Part shown: in pieces, positions 1 to 13,892 of the stretch
How the letters are laid out: every line of letters starts with the position of its first letter
Position numbering within the stretch: the first letter of the stretch is position 1
Assembly (NCBI RefSeq): GCF_900090045.1
Contig: NW_021638282.1
Coordinates: 1-64,000, forward strand
Origin: Plasmodium malariae
Taxonomy: Eukaryota > Apicomplexa > Aconoidasida > Haemosporida > Plasmodiidae
Length of the DNA: 64,000 nt
Direction of reading: 5' to 3'
Made by a program: the position numbers and the translations under genes
Notes under the pieces: model-generated
Databases searched by the model: none
What the model saw: only the letters and a program-made list of their open reading frames with translations
Told to the model about the DNA's origin: nothing

Positions 1-2268
1 TCATCTAATATAGAACTCATCTTTTTTCTCTTAAAATATTTCTCTTCTAAGGAATAACTTAAAATAAAAAAAAAAAAAAGAAATATACTCAAAAAAATTA
101 AAATTATTCTATATATATTGTTTTCAGTTAAATTCACTATAAGACTTGCATTTGTGAAATATCTTATTTAGTTTCTTATAGGTTTTAATATGTTTGGATT
201 ATGTCAACTTTTTAGGTAATTAATAATTTAATGTATAGTATAAGATAAACCAATTAAAATTTTACCATAACCTATATAGTAAAATTTATTAATAATTTAT
301 GGAAAATAAGTGCATATATTATAAAATCATGGTAAATATTTGCATATGAACACAACTTTTTCCACATAGTAATATTCATTGTTGTAAACATATTTATGAG
401 TCTTTTTCTTAAAAAATAATTATTTATCTGTATGAATTATTTATGTTATTCTTAAATTAAAAAAACAGTAAACAAATACTCTAACTTCCTAGTAATAACT
501 TAAATTTTCTTATTAATTATACATGCTAATAGACAATTGTATTCTTATATATATATATATATGCATAATATAACTCAATAAATTACACATATATTTACCA
601 TTATAACTTTTTTATATTTAATAAAAAATTTATTGCATAATAATAAAGTTACATGTAAAGCAATATAAATTTCAATTTTCAAAATATTATTTTCATTTTT
701 ATACTAGCTATACCCTATTAAAGATAAAAAATATTAATTTAAATATTAAATTTTTATTTAATCTAATATATTTTATATATTTCAATATAATTCATATTGT
801 GAAACATAAGCTTTTTTCTTCTACAATAAAACAAAAAATACTTAAAATGATATCCTGTTATATAATTTGTCATATATAGTATATGCTTCACAATCCCATA
901 AAAGTTACATTAATACATTTTATACATAATATCTTCTAATCTATGGTGAAACATGTTATTGTTTATAAAATATTCATATATATAAATGTATCATGCAAAA
1001 TGGCAATAATTTTTTTATGCAAATACAAAATATTAAAATTGAATATGTTACTTATAAAATACTTATGACTAAGTGCAAAAGTATATCATATTAACAATTT
1101 TTTAATGATGAACATGAGGCCCTTAAATCTAAATAAATCAAAGTTCCTGTAAGAAATTCATTAGTAATAACAATCATGAGAAAAAAAACTACCCATGTTA
1201 AAAGACATGAAATTATTTATAAATTTTCAATAATTACATTAACAACTATTACAGAATTTTTCTTATTTTTTGTTTTTTTAACATTATAAATTATTCCAAT
1301 TATAATAATAATTGAACTTTCATAATCTCTATAATTTATTAGGACATAAAATTATTATTTCAGTAGTGTTGCATTTACGAATATGTAATTTTGTTTTAGC
1401 TACGTTACCTCATCTGAACACTTATATTGTAATCATTACGAAGAATAGTAAATTCATGGGAATGCTTAGATGAACAAAATGAACATATAACGTCAAGTAG
1501 TTTAGAAGAAGGTTAGATATATTACTAAGGCAGAAGGTATTATATAACATATCATACGCAGAATTTTATACAGAAAAACTATTATTTTATTATATATTTA
1601 TAATTCCTCACTTATACCGTAAAAAAAAGAGACATTTGTTAAAAAGTCTTAAGTAATAAATATATTTTTATAATATTTTTCTAATAAACATTATTCTATA
1701 TAAAAAATATTATCTTTTTTCTTCTGAGTAAAATATATATAATGTAACATAATACATTCACTTCGATTAAATAAAGATAAGAATATTTTTATTTTTAAAA
1801 TATAACCAAACATGTACTAGTCTTAATACTTCTACCAATAGGCACTTTATAATTGAAGAACGTAAAAAATGGAACACAGTTATTTTTAATCTAATATATA
1901 TATTATAATATAAAATTAACAAAATTATATTAATTTTAATATTATATGTTCCTTTTGATTAAATACATACATTTTCAATAGAAATAAAATTTAACGCACA
2001 AATATATATATTAAGCAATAATATTTAATTATACTGCAACAAAATTTATAATACAAAATGAAAATCATTAAAACATTCAAATCTTCAAAAAGCGAAAAAC
2101 ATAATTTATTAACTTTCGTATAAAAATAAAAACTTATACTCATGTATATTTACAAAATTATATCAATAATAGGTATGACTATAAAGTATATAACAATAAA
2201 CATATTACATATAATAATTCTTATTAATCATTAATTTATCTGAAAATACAAATTCCTTGTTGTTCATG
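1..2268. other. Intergenic, with possible plus-strand coding relic
   Basis: Mostly 15-20% GC with A/T homopolymers. The stretch 2060-2095 is the 3' flank element of the fam-m pseudogene that follows. At about 1455-1527 on the plus strand there is a short coding-like frame (begins NSWECLDEQNEH, ends at TAG), and about 280 bases earlier (roughly 1170-1290) a frame with a hydrophobic segment (ITLTTITEFFLFF). Together they could be the decayed membrane and cytoplasmic end of some surface antigen gene, but I cannot name the family. Nothing else is supportable. Confidence 0.3.
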
Positions 2269-3158
2269 TTACTCTCTCATCAACTTAAGTTTTTGATATT
2301 TTTCATTATTTCTTAAGATCTTATAAGTAGCTATTATAATTAAAACTACTATATAATGAAAGCTACTGTATATAATAATATAAAAACATGTAATTCATTT
2401 TTTGTACCTAGTAAATCACTGATATATTTTATTATCTGTAGATCTATGCTATTACTTCTAGTATCTGTTGTACCTGCTCTTACCATCTCAAACTTGCATG
2501 ACATGGGTAATCCTATGCCCAAAAGAAAAAAAAAAAAAACATACCAACTATATAACCGTAATTTTTAAATTTTATTTTTTTAAAGCTACGTCACATATTC
2601 TCCTTTTTTTCTCAAGAAAACTATCATAATCTTTTTTTTTATCCATTTCTTTTGAAAATGAAAATGTTTCCCATCAAACATTCCATTATTATAATCTATA
2701 ACGTCTACATAGTATGGGCCTTATTTAATAAATTTCTGCTTGATTGTTTATTTTTTTCTTTTATCCTCCTTTCATTATTAGACAAATCTCTTTGTTTATT
2801 TGCTTCATTATCCTCAAGTTTTTTTTTTAAACATACATTATATGAATGATTATTCAGTTTATATTTGCCAGTAATCGATAATTTCTTGTATCTAATTTTT
2901 TACTAAGGTTATAGTTTTTATCGATAATTTTGTTAAAAGTACTCTAAAATAACAAATTACACATATTTGTTGTTTAAACGATACATAGTTCGCTTTAGAA
3001 ATAAATTATTAATAAAAATAAAAATATTAAAATATAAATAGTGCAAATATCTTTAAATTATATTATCATACCTGCTCACTGTAAAAATCGTATATCCATG
3101 TTAAAAGTATAAATGTAGAAATCTTTATAAAAAGGAACAACATAATTTTTTGATTCAT
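2269..3158 (-). pseudogene. fam-m: fam-m-type exported protein pseudogene
   Basis: Two-exon relic of the fam-m class. Exon 1 (3158..3072, 29 codons) is intact, starts MNQKIMLFLF and is a good signal peptide followed by a GTATGATA donor. Exon 2 begins at 2943 after an AG, runs through the PEXEL-like block RNYRLLAN and hits a stop soon after. Homology then continues in other frames: NNERRIKEKNKQ, a GMFDGKHFHF-like block read out of frame near 2640-2700, and the C-terminal ILRNNEKYQKLKLMRE tail ending at 2269. At least three frame breaks and in-frame stops are visible, so no full-length product is expected. The intact relative in this window is the gene at 22991-23887. The plus-strand ORFs at 2356 and 2652 are shadows of this relic. 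Confidence 0.85.
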
Positions 3159-6100
3159 TATATAGATATTTAATATTTAAATATATTATAAAAGAAGCAA
3201 ATTGATAATAATGGAACATGCATCTAAAAAAAAAAATTCTATATTTTAAGGAAAAAATTTATATTTGATATTCTTTCATAAATACATTACAAACTCTATA
3301 TAGCTATAATTAATTTTATCACGCATACAATGTAAAATGACTTTAAAAACAAATTATATAATTTTTATCCTAATATTATTTAAATAAAAAAATAAATTTC
3401 ATTAAAAACTAAATGATATAAATTTATTCACAAATGTTTAAAATATATAATTTACTTATTGTAAGTACTAACTAAATAATAATTTTATTAATAAATTTAA
3501 GAATAAACTAAGAAATAAATATGTTATGCCTTCTTTATTCAAATATCGTTTATCCACTATCCACAATGTAGAGAATATATATATAATATATCCCTCTGTA
3601 TACTAAAATAATTATTGCAAATTTTAAGGATGTAATCCTATGTATTATTCTAATTTTGTAAACATTAATTTTTAGAAAAAAATGTTTTTTTAAATCAAAT
3701 ATTATAATATAATAATAATAATAATAACATTAAATGAAAGAAACCATATATCGTATTACTTGATTATAACATATGTATTAGTTCCATTTTAAGTTTAATA
3801 TTCTACTGGATATAAGGTTTTTAAAAATGAAGAACAATTTATGCACTGCCTAATATTTTAAAAAATACGTACTCTAAAAGTAAATACGAACTAATTTTTT
3901 ATTTTTGTACCATAATTTTATAAAATTACAATATTTAATTAAGATTAATATGTATAATTATTTCTAAATTAAAATATTTATGTTAATCTATTTAATTTTA
4001 TAATTTTGTTTAATTATACATATAATTAGAGGAAATAGTAATACAGTAGGAAAAAAAAAAAATTTCTTAAATATAAAATTGTTACAACAATGTTATTTGC
4101 ATAAACATTAGTTTAATGATACTTATATTGAAATAAATTTATAAATATATGTAATTTATATAATGTATAATATTTACATAACAAATAAGAATGAATAACA
4201 TTGTATATTACTTAAATGTATGAATTAGTAGTTTTTATATTATTATTTTTTTAAGGATAGTGCTATTTTTTTTTTTATTACTTTGGAAATACATAAAGTC
4301 AAGAACAAATTTTAAATGTTTAGTATAATAAATTGACATATGTGTATGAACAATATATACTGCACTAAAAATATATTTAGAAGTAAAATTATATTATAAC
4401 TAAATATTTATATTCCTTATGAATTGTAAACCTGAACAATGATAATTATGAAAACCAGGCAAACACGGAAAATTATTTTAATTACCTGAAATATAATATT
4501 TTGTTATTGTTCTCTTCAATAAATATTATTTATCCAAGTAAATAATTAAATAATAAAAAAAATTGAAAACATTACAAATAATATTAGTATGGTATTTTTA
4601 TAGTTTTTCATTATTTATACACTTGTCACGACATTTATTAAAACTCCTGTTTATGTACCAACATCTACTACGATGATTCCTCGTTTAACGTTTATTCTTA
4701 TAGCTAATACTTTTATATTAAATATAAGGCACCAAAGTTTTAAAATGTAAAATAATACATATATAAATAAAAATTAATTAGTAAACTATAAAGCTTCAAC
4801 ATATACACTCTCATAACAATTAATTATAAATAGTTATTTTTTGTTTTAATTAAATTTATGATTTAAAAAATATTTTTAACTTTTTTTTTAAATATTCCAG
4901 TTTTTTCTAAATTAAGAAATAGTAAAAAAATATATAAATTTCCTTAAAAATATTTATTTTTCTACTTCTTTAATATGTATAACATAGGTGAATTGTTATC
5001 TTATATATATTCTTATTAACGTCGTAACATTATTACATTTATCTATAGATACAGAATTATTTTCTGCAAGCCTAAATTATAAATATGTTATTTATATTAA
5101 TATATTGTATTTTTACTTGATGTTTTTTTATTATATAGGAATTTATAATAATTCAATTTTTTTCATTCATTATTATAGTATAAAATTAATTAGCATACTT
5201 TTACATTTATAACAGAAATTTTACTGTATTTTTTATTTTTTAACACTTAAAAATTCCTCCTTATACTAATATAAAATTATTACACAAAAAATTTATACAA
5301 AAAAAATGCAGAAATATTTTTAATAGATATAATTAAAACCCAAGTCATCAAAAAGAACAAAGTAATATATTTATGAATTGTTTATAGATAAATAATTTTT
5401 TTTTAATTTCATTTCATTTAAAAAAGAAATATTATTGATATAAATTAATTAGCAATTTTCAATATAAACTACATACATTTTTATACATCTTCAAATAATA
5501 TTAACTATTTACATAACATATTAATATACATATAAAATTGGGAAGTACACAAAATAAAAATAATTTCACGTTACTATATAAATGTAGAAAAATTATATTT
5601 TTTTTTATTACCTTTAAAGATAATTTATATTTTTACTTATATAAAAATATACTTAATATTTTACCATTATGAAAGAAACAGTATTTATGCATATAATACA
5701 TTAAGAATTCATTACTTTTAACTCATTAATTTAATTTTTTTTTTAATATAAAAAATTAAAAATATATATAGTATATTTATTTATATGTATTCTATATAGC
5801 GTATATACAATTAATTTTCCCTATACTGAATTAACACCACAGTTCAAAAAATACAAAATTATAAAACAGAGTAACTATCCATTTAATTGTAAATATTTAG
5901 AATTGCTAAAATATTGAACTATTATAAGTACCCTAAATTTAATAAATATATTTTATTATATATTTTTATTTTATTTTTTATATCATGCAAAAAAAATTAT
6001 AAATACTTTGAAAAGCGCTTTACAATAAAATTGCTTTATAATATATATCACAAAAACGTATTTTATATAATAAATTTTATGTTTGCTTTTATGTAATATA

Positions 6101-6607
6101 TATATTATTTGTTCCATGTCACTTAAAATAAACAAGATACATATATTTTTAATTTAATTCTTATCAAACGTTTTCCAAAATAAGTAAACAAATATTCATT
6201 TTAGACTAGTAAAAGATAGAATAATATGAGAATTATTATTTATAGTTAAAATATAAATTTACACAAGACATAACATAATAAATAAATTGTCCTAATATTA
6301 ATTAATTACAACAAAAAAGCACATATTTCCATAGGAATATATGGAAATACACAAGCGTATACATTAAGTCAAAAATAATCAATTAAGCTTAAGCAATAAA
6401 TACAAATTAAAAAACATTAAAACATTAAAATTAACAAAATAAGAGAAATTCTTTTTACTAATGTGTATTAATGAGACCATTTACATGTACAACCTTTTAT
6501 AAGATATATGCAATTATGAAAATACATATCACATGTGCCATTCAAGATAATGCACATATTAGCTCATATTGAAGTTTTCATCGCAGAAAAAAAAAAATTT
6601 TTATAAT
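3159..6607. other. Intergenic; 5' flank of one family gene and 3' flank of the next
   Basis: No gene seen. Near 4025-4065 is the A-tract module (GGAAATAGTAATACAGTAGG then A12) that recurs about 870 bp upstream of other family genes. At 5826-5845 is the downstream motif GAATTAACACCACAGTTC, and at about 6405-6435 the CATTAAAATTAACAAAATAA element, which belong to the 3' flank of the fam-l pseudogene ending at 6608. The small plus-strand ORFs at 4988 and 5914 are hydrophobic AT-driven frames without family features. Confidence 0.5.
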
Positions 6608-7567
6608 TCATTTTATCTTTTTTAACTTAATTTTTTCATATTTTTAACCTTCTTATGATAATAAACAACCCCTAAAATAAGTATGATACCTAATATAATA
6701 AAAGGTACAAAATATATAAAAAATCCACAAAAACTCCTGAAACCATTTCCATATATAAGAGTTTATTACCTTTTTCAACAATTTTGACCTACAAATAACC
6801 ATCTAAAAGGGGAATTCCACAAATTTAAAGTTAAATCTTTCATCCATCCGAATCCTGAGTAACTTTTATTAATCTAAACAAACCATCAAACATCCCATAT
6901 CCAAAAATTATCTAACACAAATGATATTGATAAGACCAATAATAGAAATATAGGTAAAGCAAATCGCAATCCGCATTTTTTATATTATTTTTTTATAAGT
7001 ATTATCACTTATTGTTCTGTTGTTTTTAAGAAAATCTACATAATCAAGTTCTTTGAATATTTTTTTTCCATATAGAATATGTTTAGTTCAAATATACAAG
7101 ATTTATTTTTATATTTTTTTTATGGCCTCTTACATTTATTGGGAAACTTCGATTTGACTGTTTCTTTTCTCCTGAGACCAATTTTTCACTATTAGATATA
7201 TTTTTTTTATCGTTTACTCTATTTGGTATTTCTTCCTCTAAACATACAATAATTGAATCCTTATCCTGCTTATATTTCGCCAGTAAACGATAGTTTCTTG
7301 CGTATATTTTTCTATGATGATTGTAGCACTCAACCAAATATTTGTTTTGCTTACTCTGAAAAAGCAAAAAAAAATTATTATTTAATCAAATGAATAAATT
7401 CACACTAAGATAAAATCTTGAAAAAAATAAAACTCGAAAAATATAAATAATATATACATATTTAAATAAAACTATCATAACCATATAAATGTAAAAATGA
7501 CATATCCAACTTAAAACACAAAAGCATAAATTTTAATAAATAACAGTGTCTTAATTTTTCGTTCCAT
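6608..7567 (-). pseudogene. fam-l: fam-l-type exported protein pseudogene
   Basis: Relic of the fam-l class. Exon 1 (start 7567, MERKIKTLLFIKIY) has an in-frame TAA before the usual hydrophobic end, and its donor is weakened (GTTATGAT). Exon 2 starts at 7355 after CAG and is open for 91 codons, containing the PEXEL-like ARNYRLLAKYKQD and the variable charged spacer, then shifts frame in an A-rich run just before the conserved SCIFE block. Further on, the block equivalent to FLKNNRTISD, the first membrane segment (CGLRFALPIFLLL) and the second (VPFIILGIILILGVVYY) are all recognisable but in different frames. One A is missing in the C-terminal KKVKKYEKIK codons, leaving a short out-of-frame tail. 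Compare the intact gene at 50561-51532. Confidence 0.85.
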
Positions 7568-10500
7568 AATGTAAATCGTTAATACGGTAATATACTGATC
7601 AAGGATATAATTAAAAATAATATAATATTCCTTTAATTATAAAAACGCTATTATCATTTATTTAATTAGTTTTTTATTATTTCTTCTTAAAATTAAATTA
7701 AAAATATGTAACTACAATTTCTTTTTCTACAGAGATAGAAAAAAATAATTTCAAACATAAACTCTAAAGATTTTATCACAATAATATTTATAAAAAAATA
7801 GATTTAATTAAAAAATATAAACTGAGTTCATTAATAAATATTCAACATACATAATTTATTTAAAATAGTAAATAATTTTTGTATTAATTCTTTTCAAAAT
7901 AAAATAAAAAAGCAGATATATGATTTCATAATATTTTGAATATGGTGTATATATAGAATATAGATAGTAGAGAATATAGATAATATATTGTTCTAACTCC
8001 TAGTAGAAGTATTACCGATTCAGTGATGTTTTCCTATTAATAATTCTAAATTTTTTAAAATTATATTCTAGAAAATATAATTATTTGTAAAAAAATTTTA
8101 ATTATTATAACAATAAAATAAAGATAATTATAAAGAAAACTACACTTTTATAACTTTGCATTTTATTTGTAGATTTTAAACTGGTAACTAGATAAACATA
8201 TGAGTAATATTTTGGTCTTTAATACAAGTAAGAAATCAAATTTACAGCGAATCACCTAATATGCCGTAAAAGTATAAATTTCGAAGATATATAAAGACTG
8301 ATTTTTCATACTCCCCAAATTATTTTTGGTGGATATAGCTCTTAATTGGATAAAAATTAAATTATTATTTGTTAAATGAAACGTTCGTAGTTTTATGTAC
8401 GTATTTGTTCTTTTTAAGTTAATATATTTATTTAGAAAAAGTATAATAAACATATAATAAACATATAATGTATAATATATCATCTGCACGAACACATAAA
8501 TAATCGTATTAGAAGAACGTAGTTTTTTAATTATATGAATTGTAAAAATGAATATAATTTTTTGTTATCATTATATTTATAGTATATATTTAAGCAATTT
8601 TATAAAAAAGAATTAATTCTAACAATTACATAAGATAAAATATAAATTTCGAAATGTTATTTAAGCTACTAATATAATTATAAAGATTTAAGAATTCTAA
8701 TATTGCTAATACTCTATTAATAATTCAATTTTTAAAGGAGAATATCATTATATTTTACTTATAATTTCATATTTGAACTATAAAAAATAAATCTAAAAAT
8801 CTATCAAAGTATTCTTCAAATAATCTATTAAAAACTCATGTTTCATAATAATTTTTTTAAAAACTAAAATTGTTATGATTACTTTTAAATAAAAAATATA
8901 TGTAACATCAAAAAAACAACGTTTTGTTTTTATTAAATGGAGAACAACGTAAATATTAAAAGTAATATATAATTAACTTTTAAAAGAAATCATTTATATG
9001 ATCACATGTAACCATTAAAAAAAATAATAATTGTTAAAAATATAAATTATCTCATTAGATTAGTAAAGTTACATTAATTGTGATTTTATATATTAAATTA
9101 AACAATCATTTTTTATAGTAAAAATCTATGAGAAACATTTTCGAGTATAATATATAAGTAGAAAGCACATACTTTTTAGTGAATATATAGCAATGCTAAT
9201 ATCACATTTATTTGAATCATGAAGAATATATTATATATATATGTAAAATCAAAAAACTAAATTATTTTAAAATAAATTACAATACTAAATCAAATATAGA
9301 ACATAGTAGCTGTTAAAAATATTTAGTATATGATTTTTCCTTTAAAATATCAACATATCTTTGTATAATACATATTCTGTATAAGGAAAATTTTAATAGA
9401 GAACAATATTTTTTAAGCATAGCTTCATTAAGTATATTGCAAATGTTTCTTAAATAAATGAAAAAATTGTATATAATTACAAAATATTAATTATAACTGG
9501 ATTTTGATATTATTTTCTTCTATTTCTTTGGCTTATTTTGAGATTTTTATAACTATATAAATAAAAAATAAAATACATAATTAAATAACTTACCATAATG
9601 AAGTTGCATCTCCCACTTCAGAATTTAATAATAGTCTTAGTATTCATTATATATATTATAGTAAATTTCCTAATGTAATAAGAAGTAAAAAGAGTAATGT
9701 AATTACTCTTAAAGGAAGTATTCCTACGGATTAATTGCTGAAGTAGCACTCGTAAATATGTAATACGTTAGAATTTTTTTTAGGAAGTATCAGTACATTA
9801 ATTTTACGCATCCATATAATTGAGATTCATATAGAACAGTTTTTTTAAAAAAAACAAAATATATTTATCACATAAAATGGTTTATATATCACATATGTCC
9901 ATTTCCTAATCAATTTTTTGATTACAGTTTTTGAATTATATTTATCTTTAGACTTAAAATTTCCATCGTATATTCAATATTGTAATCCTCACTGTCTTAA
10001 GTATCATGTCCATTTTCAAATAATATATCATTAATCCTATATTATATGTTTCCTTATTATTTTATGACAACAGTATAACGAATCTTGCGTCTAATATCCC
10101 ATGCGCACAATGTTAACTAATTATAGATTCATTAAAGGTCCATTACAATGAAAAAAAATGTTTTTATTATTTAAATATATATTAAGTATACTTACTCATT
10201 AGAAATTTCCATATAAGTATATTCACATATTTATATGGCATGAAGCAGCAAGAAATATAAGGCAAATTTTCTACTATTTTATTTCAACGTATCAGTGAAT
10301 TAAGTGCATATCTATAAAAAAGGACAAATATAAATGCTTTAACTAAAATAAAAGAATTAATTTTTTCATTTGTACTAGAATTAATGAATTTTATAATATA
10401 TATAAAAGTAACTAAAAAAGTTATTGTTTATTAACAAGGTAGTAACATAAGGGTATTATTATTTGCAGTGCTAATTCATTCTTCAAAAAAGTATTAATTA

Positions 10501-13500
10501 GTATAAATAAAATAAAAATATAAATTATAAAAAATAAAAGATACTTTTAATAGTAATTTTGTAAAAACTTTTAATAAAGTTATTTATGAAAAAAGCAAAA
10601 TCAAAAGAATTTATTTTAATACAAATTATTTCAATAAACCCTCAATATATATATATATATATATAGTAGTATATAACAGAATAATTCTAAATTTTAGTTA
10701 TGAATTCTTTTAAGAAAAATAATAAAACAAAATACATTTTTCTTTTTTATAAAAATTTTATTTGACAATCATAATAAAAACAATATATATGTAAAGAGAA
10801 CAGGTACATAAACATGTATGACTAATATAGTTATTGATTTTTTTGTCAGTTTCCTAATAATAAGCTTAGTTATTTGTACATGCTAAACTTTTAAATACTA
10901 TTTTATAATAGAAAAACATAAATAATTGTATAGCATATTATATTATTCATATGATGAAAAAAAAAGAAAAACTAAAAAAGACATTTTTTTTTATAACACA
11001 AAATATAATGTTACATGTGCCGCATACCTACGACATGTATAACTTCTATTTAAGAATAATTTGAAAATTACATTCCAGGAATTATTTTGTGTACAAAATA
11101 TTTATATTTTAAAATGTACTATCGAATTTAACTCTCTTATATATTTCTATTACATTTTTTAGTATGCAATACTTCATATAAGTTAATATAATTCATTACA
11201 TGTAATATAAATAAAAAAAATAATTTTAATTTAAGAATTGAGTAATTTATATCTTATATATTTTTTTCTTTTGATTGTTTAAAATATAAATTTGCAAGTT
11301 TTAAAGAAATTATGATATTAAAAAAAGGAAAAAAATCTAAAAGTATATGTAATAGTAAAAATACTTTTAATAATTATTCAATTAAAAAGAAAATTACAGC
11401 AAAAATATAATATCTTTAGGAAATACAGTATGATTATATATAACGTAACATCCAAAAAATATTAGAAAATTCATTAATGCATTATTTTTCTTTTTAACGT
11501 TTCTATTTAGGATATAACTGTGTATATTTGTTATTGATTTATAAGTAAATAATACCAAAATCATGTTTTAATTCACAGCTTTTATACATCTTAATAAAAT
11601 GATTAAATATATTATTTATATACCAAAAAAAAAAAAAAATAGAAATATTTATATTACAACTTTCTGTTGAACATAGTTAATAAAAATTAATATGAAAATA
11701 TAATATATTAACTCTATAATAAAGAATTGATACTAATACATGTAAGAAATATACTTATCTAAAATATAATTAATTAAAAAAAAATATATATAGCCTTTAA
11801 AATTTTAAAGTGTTATATGATGCATATTACCTTACAAATTACTACAAAATAAGATAAACACTTTTTATAATATTTTTTCATGTGTATATATATTTATATA
11901 ATTATATATATATATATAAACGCATTTAAAATATTCGTTGTTCTGGATACTTAAATGATTCTTTCATTTGGATATACTTAATTCTTCTAAAAATTATAAA
12001 TTTATCTTTATATAAAAAAGAACAGGAGCACAACTTAATTAATATTTCTATCTATTATGAATAATCTATAATGATAAAAATTACATAAATTTATAAACTT
12101 CATTTTTATAATTAGTTTCTAAATGTCCATGTAACTAATACGTCGGTAGTTTTTAGTAGAATGATTTTTTTTTCTAAATTATTATATGCATGTTAGAACT
12201 ATTAAAAATATTAACGTCAATTTAAATTAAATAATTACATATATTATGTAAATTAAAGAATAAACTAAAAATAATTTTCATTTTTATTAAAACATTTAAT
12301 TAGGTCCTATGTGAGTACTTGCAGCATCATTATATAGCATTCATAAATACATATATTTATTTCATATATATCTATCTATTAATTCATATATATTCACATA
12401 AATACTACAATATTTTTTAAATTATTGTAGATATAATGTCAACTATAAGAATCATTTAGAATAAATATAACTGTTGTTATAATGTATTAGGTTTCTTTTA
12501 ATATAACATGTTATTAATATTAAAATAATAAGGCTTATTACTTTTTTTATTTTAATACTTTGTTTAAAAATTAATTAATGCGTGCTATACATATATTCAG
12601 TGAACTTATAATTTTTCTACTGTTTCATTAAGCAATATTTTTACAGTCCTCCTGATTATAGAACTACTAAATCTTTTCTGCAATACTATTACTTCAATGA
12701 TATCCATCGAATTATTTCCACACAAACATACATAAGAATAATCGCTAAAGAGCATATCATTACAAGTTTAACTACATTTGTTTTATTCTACTCTATAACC
12801 TTAATGGAATTTATTTTTTCTAATTAATGTATTTTTATATATATGTTTAACGGTTTTTTATTACAAATATACGGATATACATATATCTAATGTACTTAAA
12901 TAAAAAAAAAAAATTACAGTATTATTTTTTTCTTTTTTCTACGTTTTATATAAATTAATTCATTATGTACAAACTTTCATACGTAATTTCCTTTCGTATA
13001 TTATTCATTATTATTTGTTTATACATCCTTAGATGCTTGTTTAACATGGTGAAAATTGTTAACATATGAATTAATATATAAGTACAGTTTACGTATATGT
13101 ACACTTATTTACATATATGAAATTTTTTTTATCATTCTAAGATGAACTAATTACTTTTGGGTTTTTCCCTTATACATTTACTACTCATTTTTCTGTATTT
13201 GTTATATTCTTTTTTTTTTTTTTTTGCTTCCTCCATGCTTAGGATAAATGCATTAATTAATATCTACATAAAGATCTTTAATAGATGTAATCAAAGATAC
13301 GTAAAAAAATTTGATGTAATATAAAATGGCATATATTTAAACGAATTTCTTTTCTGAAAAATTAATTTTAAGAGCTCACTTTTCATGTGACATATATATT
13401 TTTTTTTATCGTCTTTCTTTATTAGCATCCGTATAAGATCTAAATGTTTCAAAGAACATCATACAGTGTTATTATCATCTCTTTTCATTTACCTGAATTT

Positions 13501-13892
13501 TATCGTGCGCTCCATTCTATTTTATGCACATAAACTTATTATAAATTGTTCACATCTATAACGCATGAACAAAAGTTGTTAATGTTAGTAATGTCATGTA
13601 AATAAATTTCTAATATGCAAAAGTTTATATATATATATAGCACACGTTTTCCCATTTATAACGTTTCAATTTAAATTATCTAAAACATATAAGGAAAGAT
13701 AGCACAAAAAAACATATATATGTGCATGCGTATAGTATGCATAGATAAACGTTTAATCATGAATAGTGCTATCTCATTAACGCGCATAAATTTTGAACGC
13801 ATTTGTGTTCTCAAATTGTTTCAGTTATTAACATAAGATTGTATTCCCATGATAAATGTTTTATTCTATTTATTTTGCTTTAAACGGATTAA
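7568..13892. other. Long gene-poor stretch with weak coding relics
   Basis: More than 6 kb without a convincing gene. The first 0.9 kb is the 5' flank of the pseudogene at 6608-7567, including the ATAGAATATAGATAGTAG repeat at 7951-7992. At about 9935-10060, minus strand, an acidic coding-like frame (DILFENGHDT, stop, DSEDYNIEYTMEI) is interrupted by stops; family unknown. At about 12618-12770, minus strand, a frame of about 49 codons from an ATG (begins MLFSDYSYVCLCG, ends LLNETVEKL) overlaps another frame with a membrane-like segment (VMICSLAIILMYVCVE). From about 12.6 kb the GC content rises. The minus ORF at 8256 shows no family feature. Confidence 0.4.
7951..7992 (-). repeat. Upstream element of fam genes (copy at fam-l pseudogene)
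   Basis: Two to three imperfect copies of ATAGAATATAGATA, followed on the plus strand by ATATATTGTT, starting 384 bp upstream of the start codon at 7567. The same element, in the same position, lies upstream of most fam-l/m genes here; 47692-47713 and 51927-51990 are other clear copies. Candidate promoter or duplicated flank. Confidence 0.6.

Noticed and set aside
2356..2849. Two plus-strand ORFs of 65-70 codons
   Set aside because: They lie antisense within the fam-m pseudogene at 2269-3158 and show no plus-strand gene structure.
8256..8495. Minus-strand ORF of 79 codons
   Set aside because: Amino-acid content follows AT-rich codons; no signal peptide at the start, no splice partner, no family motif.
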